Source: Bordetella parapertussis
Lineage (GTDB): Bacteria; Pseudomonadota; Gammaproteobacteria; Burkholderiales; SG8-41
NCBI GenBank assembly: GCA_945863085.1
Contig: CAMBCD010000110.1
Location: 1-8,197 of the forward strand
DNA: 8,197 nt
Direction of reading: 5' to 3'
Positions 4,976-8,197 of this stretch are shown here, one piece after another; position 1 is the first letter of the stretch; each line of letters starts with the position of its first letter. The notes beneath the pieces were generated by a model. That model was not told where the DNA came from and did not search any database. It saw nothing but the letters and a program-made list of their open reading frames with translations. The position numbers and the translations under genes are program-made.

Positions 4976-5746
4976 ATGGGCGCCATCGAACAGTTCATCC
5001 TCTTCACCCAACCCGGGTGAAGCAGCTGTCTCCGGGCGAAAGAGTTTCTTTCGCGCAAAAAAATTGATTTCATCGCCATCGACGTACTGAACGATCCGCA
5101 GGGCCGTGAACGTCTGCTGAAGTTCGGTGTGCGCAATGTTCCGGTCGTCGCCAAGGGCGATCAGTTTGTGTTCGGCCAGAACCTTGAAGACGTTGCGGAG
5201 TTTGTCGGCCTGCAGGGCACCGGCCACAAACCGCTGCCGCCGCAAGAGCTGATCAAGCGCTGGGTGATGGTGCTGCGCACCGCGCAGCGGCTGATGCGCC
5301 AGCTGCCAGACGCGCAACTGACGGAACGCGTGATCCCCAATCGCGACCGCTCGATCCGCCTGATGTGCCATCACATCTTCCGCATCGGCGAAGCCTTCCT
5401 CGAATCCGTCGAAGGCGGTGTCGAATATGCGGTGCAGCTCGCCAACATGCCGCCGAAAGACGGCGAGTTCATGAGCGGCGACGAAATCGCGCGTTACGGT
5501 GACACCATCATCGCGCGGCTCGAGAACTGGTGGAACAGGCTCGAGGACAAATCCTGCCAGCAGAAAATCAAGACCTTCTTCGGCATGCAGCCCATCTACA
5601 TGCTCTACGAACGTTCGACCTGGCACAGCGCCCAGCACGGACGGCAACTCGCCGCAGTGCTGGAACGGGTGGGCATCACACCCGACCGGCCGCTGACGGC
5701 GGAACAACTGGCGGGCTTGCCGCTGCCCGAGAGACTCTGGGAATAA
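4976..5746 (+). CDS. Putative selenoprotein: glutaredoxin-like (Sec-x-x-Cys) domain fused to DinB-like domain
   Basis: ATG 4976 has a Shine-Dalgarno AAAGG (4965-4969) 6 nt upstream; the frame is closed above by TAG 4934. It reads MGAIEQFILFTQPG, then TGA (codon 15), then SSCLRAKEFLSRKKIDF and on to TAA 5744-5746: 256 residues if the TGA is decoded as selenocysteine. Residues 5-79 have the thioredoxin/glutaredoxin order: a beta strand (QFILFTQ), the redox motif PG-U-SS-C (15-18), a helix, IDFIAIDVLNDP, and the cis-Pro loop NVPVV (Pro56). TGA replaces the N-terminal, nucleophilic Cys of CxxC. Residues 90-256 are helical and DinB-like, with possible metal ligands His133 and the HxxxH pair His217/His221 (WHSAQHGRQ). 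A hairpin follows the TGA. The intact downstream frame and coherent fold argue against simple decay, but a TGC/TGT-to-TGA nonsense mutation or sequencing error remains possible. A start at GTG 5129 would lose the active site. Substrate unknown; a glutathione- or thiol-dependent reaction is inferred from the fold and the GST neighbour. Confidence 0.8.
5018..5020 (+). other. In-frame TGA, probable selenocysteine codon
   Basis: The TGA is codon 15 of the frame opened at 4976, flanked by Pro-Gly before and Ser-Ser-Cys after. In the glutaredoxin CxxC motif this is the catalytic, solvent-exposed Cys, the position where selenocysteine replaces cysteine in known thiol-oxidoreductase selenoproteins. 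One base change would give TGC or TGT (Cys). Confidence 0.75.
5036..5054 (+). promoter_or_regulatory. SECIS-like hairpin downstream of the TGA
   Basis: GCGAAAGA (5036-5043), loop GTT (5044-5046), TCTTTCGC (5047-5054): a perfect 8-bp stem within the coding sequence. The stem starts 15 nt after the TGA and the loop lies 24-26 nt after it, within the range known for bacterial SECIS elements, where SelB binds a small apical loop containing G and U. The loop here begins with G-U. Sequence resemblance to the E. coli fdhF element is otherwise low, as is usual for bacterial SECIS. Confidence 0.6.
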
Positions 5747-5778
5747 TCATTAAAATATTCATTTTAAATCAATGACTT

Positions 5779-5806
5779 AAAACGGCGCTCCAAGGCGCCG
5801 TTTTTT
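5779..5806 (+). terminator. Terminator after the glutaredoxin/DinB gene
   Basis: AAAACGGCGC (5779-5788), loop TCCAAG, GCGCCGTTTT (5795-5804), then TT: a perfect 10-bp stem ending in a T6 run. It lies 33 nt after the TAA and isolates this gene from the amidase. Confidence 0.92.
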
Positions 5807-5816
5807 CGGCCTGCAA

Positions 5817-5846
5817 TTGACGCCCGCTTCGCCATGCAGTGATACT
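5817..5846 (+). promoter_or_regulatory. Candidate amidase promoter
   Basis: TTGACG (5817-5822), 18 nt, GATACT (5841-5846; four of six). Predicted start of transcription near 5853 gives a leader of about 33 nt before ATG 5886. Its -35 box coincides with the TTG that would otherwise extend the amidase frame, which argues for the downstream ATG. Confidence 0.45.
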
Positions 5847-5885
5847 CGAACGGATTCAACAACCCCTCCTTTGCCGCCACTCCCC

Positions 5886-7172
5886 ATGCAAACCAAAGCC
5901 TTGCACCAATACACCGCAACTGAAATCGTCAGCGCCATTGCTGCGGGACGGACCACAGCCACCGCTGTCGCCGAATCCTGCCTCGAACACATCGCACAAC
6001 GTGAACCGCAGGTTGCAGCCTGGCATTACCTTGATCCACAGCTGGTGCTGGCCCAGGCGCGCGAACTCGACAAACGCGGCACCACAGGGCCGCTGCAGGG
6101 CGTGCCGGTGGGCATCAAGGACATCATCGACACGGCCGACATGCCCACCGAATACGGCACCCCCATCCACCGCGGACACCGGCCGCGCATCGACGCCACC
6201 TGCGTCGCACTCACCCGCCGCGCCGGCGGCCTGATCATGGGCAAAACCGTGACCACCGAGTTCGCCAATTTTTTCCCGGGCAAAACCCGGAACCCGTTTG
6301 ATCCGCAACGCACCCCCGGCGGTTCGTCGAGCGGTTCGGCCGCAGCTGTCGGCGCCGGCATGGTGCCGCTGGGTGTGGGCACACAGACCACCGCATCGAC
6401 CATCCGCCCGGCAGCGTTCTGTGGCTGTGTCGGTTACCGCCCGACCTGGGGCGACCTGCGTTGTGCCGGCGTGATGGAAGCTTCAGGCTCACTCGACACG
6501 CTGGGCCTGATAACACGCAGCGTTGAGGATGTCGCCCTGTACCGCGATGTGTTGCTCGGCGTCACGCCGGTGGCACTGCCCGCGGACAACGCCCCGCCGC
6601 GCATCGGTTTCTGCCGCACCCACATCTGGAACCAGTGTGAACCCGAAACCCAGCAGCTGCTTGAAACCTGTGCGAGCCGTCTGGCGCAGGCCGGTGCAAC
6701 TGTGTCCGACGTCACGCTGCCCGCGGAGTTTTCACGCATTGAAGACGCGCACCGCTGGATATCCAGTTTTGAATTCGCCCGCAACCGCGCCTGGGAAATC
6801 GACCACCACTGGGAGATGATCAGCGAGCGGCTACGCAACAACCGGATCCGCGACGGTCTGGACTGCAGCTACGAAACCTACCGCGATGCGCGCGATTTCC
6901 TCGAACGGCAGCGACTCGCGTTCGACGACCTCATGGCGGATTACGACGTGCTGCTGACTCCCGCCGCAGCCGGCGAAGCACCGCTGGGACTGCATGCGAC
7001 AGGCAACGCCTCGTTCTGCGCAATCTGGACCAGCATGCATGTGCCGGCGGTCACATTGCCGCTGTTCGAGGGCCCCAACGGATTGCCGGTCGGCACCCAG
7101 CTGATCGCCCGCCGCAACAATGACCGCCGGTTGTTCGTGGCGGCGCGCTGGGTGCAACGCGCCTCAAGCTGA
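5886..7172 (+). CDS. Amidase-signature family enzyme
   Basis: Amidase-signature hydrolases cleave amide (sometimes ester) bonds with a Ser-cisSer-Lys triad. The product has 428 residues. Lys78 is in VGIKDIIDT, the cis-Ser is Ser147 in TPGGSSSGSAAAV, and the nucleophile is Ser171 in GTQTTASTIRPAAFCG; the 24-residue gap between the two Ser matches the family. The usual Gly-Gly before the nucleophile is Thr-Ala here, a change in the oxyanion strand. The segment CGCVGYRPTWG and the C-terminal ALPLFEGPNGLPVGTQLIARR-type closing region (here PLFEGPNGLPVGTQ) are normal. Start: ATG 5886 gives MQTKALHQYTATEI, the expected first helix; the in-frame TTG 5817 lies in the promoter. No Shine-Dalgarno is seen. 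It ends 9 nt from the convergent Bug-family gene. It is not GatA, since no GatB/GatC neighbour is present; the substrate cannot be told from sequence. Confidence 0.92.
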   Translation: MQTKALHQYTATEIVSAIAAGRTTATAVAESCLEHIAQREPQVAAWHYLDPQLVLAQARELDKRGTTGPLQGVPVGIKDIIDTADMPTEYGTPIHRGHRPRIDATCVALTRRAGGLIMGKTVTTEFANFFPGKTRNPFDPQRTPGGSSSGSAAAVGAGMVPLGVGTQTTASTIRPAAFCGCVGYRPTWGDLRCAGVMEASGSLDTLGLITRSVEDVALYRDVLLGVTPVALPADNAPPRIGFCRTHIWNQCEPETQQLLETCASRLAQAGATVSDVTLPAEFSRIEDAHRWISSFEFARNRAWEIDHHWEMISERLRNNRIRDGLDCSYETYRDARDFLERQRLAFDDLMADYDVLLTPAAAGEAPLGLHATGNASFCAIWTSMHVPAVTLPLFEGPNGLPVGTQLIARRNNDRRLFVAARWVQRASS

Positions 7173-7181
7173 GTTCGGTGC

Positions 7182-8153
7182 TCAGCCGCCCTTGATGTTC
7201 GCGTCCTTGATGACCTTGCCCCACTTCGCGGTTTCGGCACGGATGTAATTTGAGAATCCTTCCGGCGAACTCGAGGTGGCAATGATGCCGGCGTCCATCA
7301 GACGTTTTTTCACATCAGGCGCCGCCAGCGCCCTGACGGTTTCGGCATTCGCCCGGGCAATGATGTCTTTGGCGGTACCCGCAGGTGCAAACAGGCCGTA
7401 CCAGTTGTTAACCTCAAAACCTTTCAGGCCGGCTTCCGACATCGTCGGCAGGTCAGGCATGCCCTCGAAACGTTTGCTGCCGGCCACCGCCAGTGCCCGG
7501 ACCTTGCCGCCGTCTATGGCCGCAGTCGCCGTGGACAGGGTCGAAAACACCATCTGCACATTGCCCGAAACCAGGTCGAGCATGGCCGGCGCCCCGCCTT
7601 TGTACGGGATATGCGCCATCTTCACCTTGACCATGGCATTGAACAGTTCACCGGCCAGGTGATCCGCTGCGCCGGACCCCGACGAGCCGTAATTGAGATC
7701 CGTGGGCCGCGCCTTCGCAATCGCCACCAGTTCTTTGACCGATTTGGCCGGCAATGACGGATGCACCACCAGCACGTTGACGGCCACTGCGGCCTGGGAC
7801 ACCGGCGCCAGATCCTTCAGCGGATCGTAGGGCATCTTGCTCAACAGGCTTGGATTGATGGCTATGGGTCCAATCGTTCCCAACACCAGGGTATAACCAT
7901 CGGGGGGCGACTTCGCGGCCAGATCCACACCGAGCATGCCGCCCGCACCGCCGCGATTATCGACAATCACCTGCTGCCCCAGCGCCACAGTCAATTTCTG
8001 CGCCAAAGCCCGCGACGTGATGTCCGCGCCGCCACCAGGGGCAAACGGACTGATCAGTCGCACCGAGCGGTTAGGCCAGGACTGCGCGACAGCAGATCCG
8101 GCGACCACCACCATCACCACGGCACCCAGCAATCGAATCACGCGTTTTTTCAT
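7182..8153 (-). CDS. Bug/TctC-family periplasmic solute-binding protein
   Basis: Bug proteins are periplasmic receptors, greatly expanded in betaproteobacteria, that bind small carboxylates or amides; some feed tripartite tricarboxylate transporters, many are orphans. The product has 323 residues with a Sec signal peptide (KKR, then LLGAVVMVVVAGS) and cleavage at AVA-Q after residue 23. Family motifs follow: WPNRSVRLISPFAPGGGADI (25-44), VDNRGGAGG, DGYTLVLGT, NYGSSGSGAADHLAGELF, HIPYKGGAPAM, and GLFAPAGT. Start: ATG 8153 has AGGAG (8165-8161) 7 nt upstream and gives a normal signal peptide; the in-frame ATG at 8171 adds MNRSSA and has no ribosome-binding site. No tctA/tctB genes are next to it, so it is an orphan receptor in this window. 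It converges on the amidase; a shared amide or carboxylate substrate is speculation. Confidence 0.95.
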   Translation of the reverse strand: MKKRVIRLLGAVVMVVVAGSAVAQSWPNRSVRLISPFAPGGGADITSRALAQKLTVALGQQVIVDNRGGAGGMLGVDLAAKSPPDGYTLVLGTIGPIAINPSLLSKMPYDPLKDLAPVSQAAVAVNVLVVHPSLPAKSVKELVAIAKARPTDLNYGSSGSGAADHLAGELFNAMVKVKMAHIPYKGGAPAMLDLVSGNVQMVFSTLSTATAAIDGGKVRALAVAGSKRFEGMPDLPTMSEAGLKGFEVNNWYGLFAPAGTAKDIIARANAETVRALAAPDVKKRLMDAGIIATSSSPEGFSNYIRAETAKWGKVIKDANIKGG

Positions 8154-8197
8154 TGCACTGCTCCTGTTCATTCATCGTTTTCGACATGGACAACACT

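Noticed and set aside
4800..5090. Reading frame on the + strand across the GST/glutaredoxin intergenic region
   Set aside because: Its translation has no recognisable domain, is Ser-rich from frame shift, and overlaps the promoters and the 5' end of the better supported gene at 4976.
5129..5746. Independent gene starting at GTG 5129
   Set aside because: The same frame codes glutaredoxin-fold sequence upstream back to the TGA at 5018 and beyond it to ATG 4976, and no Shine-Dalgarno precedes 5129; it is the 3' part of the longer gene.
8154..8171. ATG 8171 as the start of the Bug-family protein
   Set aside because: No ribosome-binding site precedes it, whereas AGGAG lies 7 nt before ATG 8153 and that start yields a canonical signal peptide.

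Overview
The window looks like a chromosomal segment of a GC-rich betaproteobacterium, probably near Burkholderiales. Grounds: a Bug/TctC-type periplasmic binding protein, malate synthase A, and a rluE-nudJ-mnmA gene order. All assignments come from reading the sequence; no database search was possible. Coding density is high and there are no rRNA, tRNA, CRISPR or insertion-sequence signatures.

Layout. Positions 1-1061 hold the 3' two-thirds of malate synthase A, closed by a strong intrinsic terminator (1086-1115). A tRNA/rRNA-modification block follows on the + strand: rluE (1131-1772), then two very short genes for exported lysine-rich peptides (1916-2074 and 2278-2427), then nudJ (2519-2980) and mnmA (2985-4136). 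In E. coli rluE, nudJ and mnmA are direct neighbours, so the two peptide genes look like a cassette placed inside a conserved cluster. Each peptide gene has a structured leader, a Shine-Dalgarno sequence and its own terminator. nudJ and mnmA are separated by 4 nt and are probably coupled. A YibF-like glutathione S-transferase (4217-4825) converges on mnmA.

The most striking locus is 4976-5746, divergent from the GST gene. It encodes an N-terminal glutaredoxin-like domain fused to a DinB-like helical domain, but codon 15 is an in-frame TGA. The TGA sits exactly where the first cysteine of the CxxC redox motif belongs (PG-TGA-SSC). The reading frame has an ATG with a Shine-Dalgarno before the TGA and intact homologous sequence after it. 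A perfect 8-bp hairpin with a GUU loop begins 15 nt downstream, about where a bacterial SECIS element should be. I read this as a probable selenoprotein with a Sec-x-x-Cys active site; conventional gene calling would truncate it to a start near 5129 and lose the redox motif. A nonsense mutation is the main alternative. The shared 150-bp region between this gene and the GST gene has promoter-like elements in both directions and a 13-bp palindrome placed to affect both, suggesting a thiol-redox gene pair.

The right part holds an amidase-signature enzyme (5886-7172) and, convergent with it, a Bug/TctC-family periplasmic solute-binding protein (7182-8153), typical of metabolically versatile betaproteobacteria.
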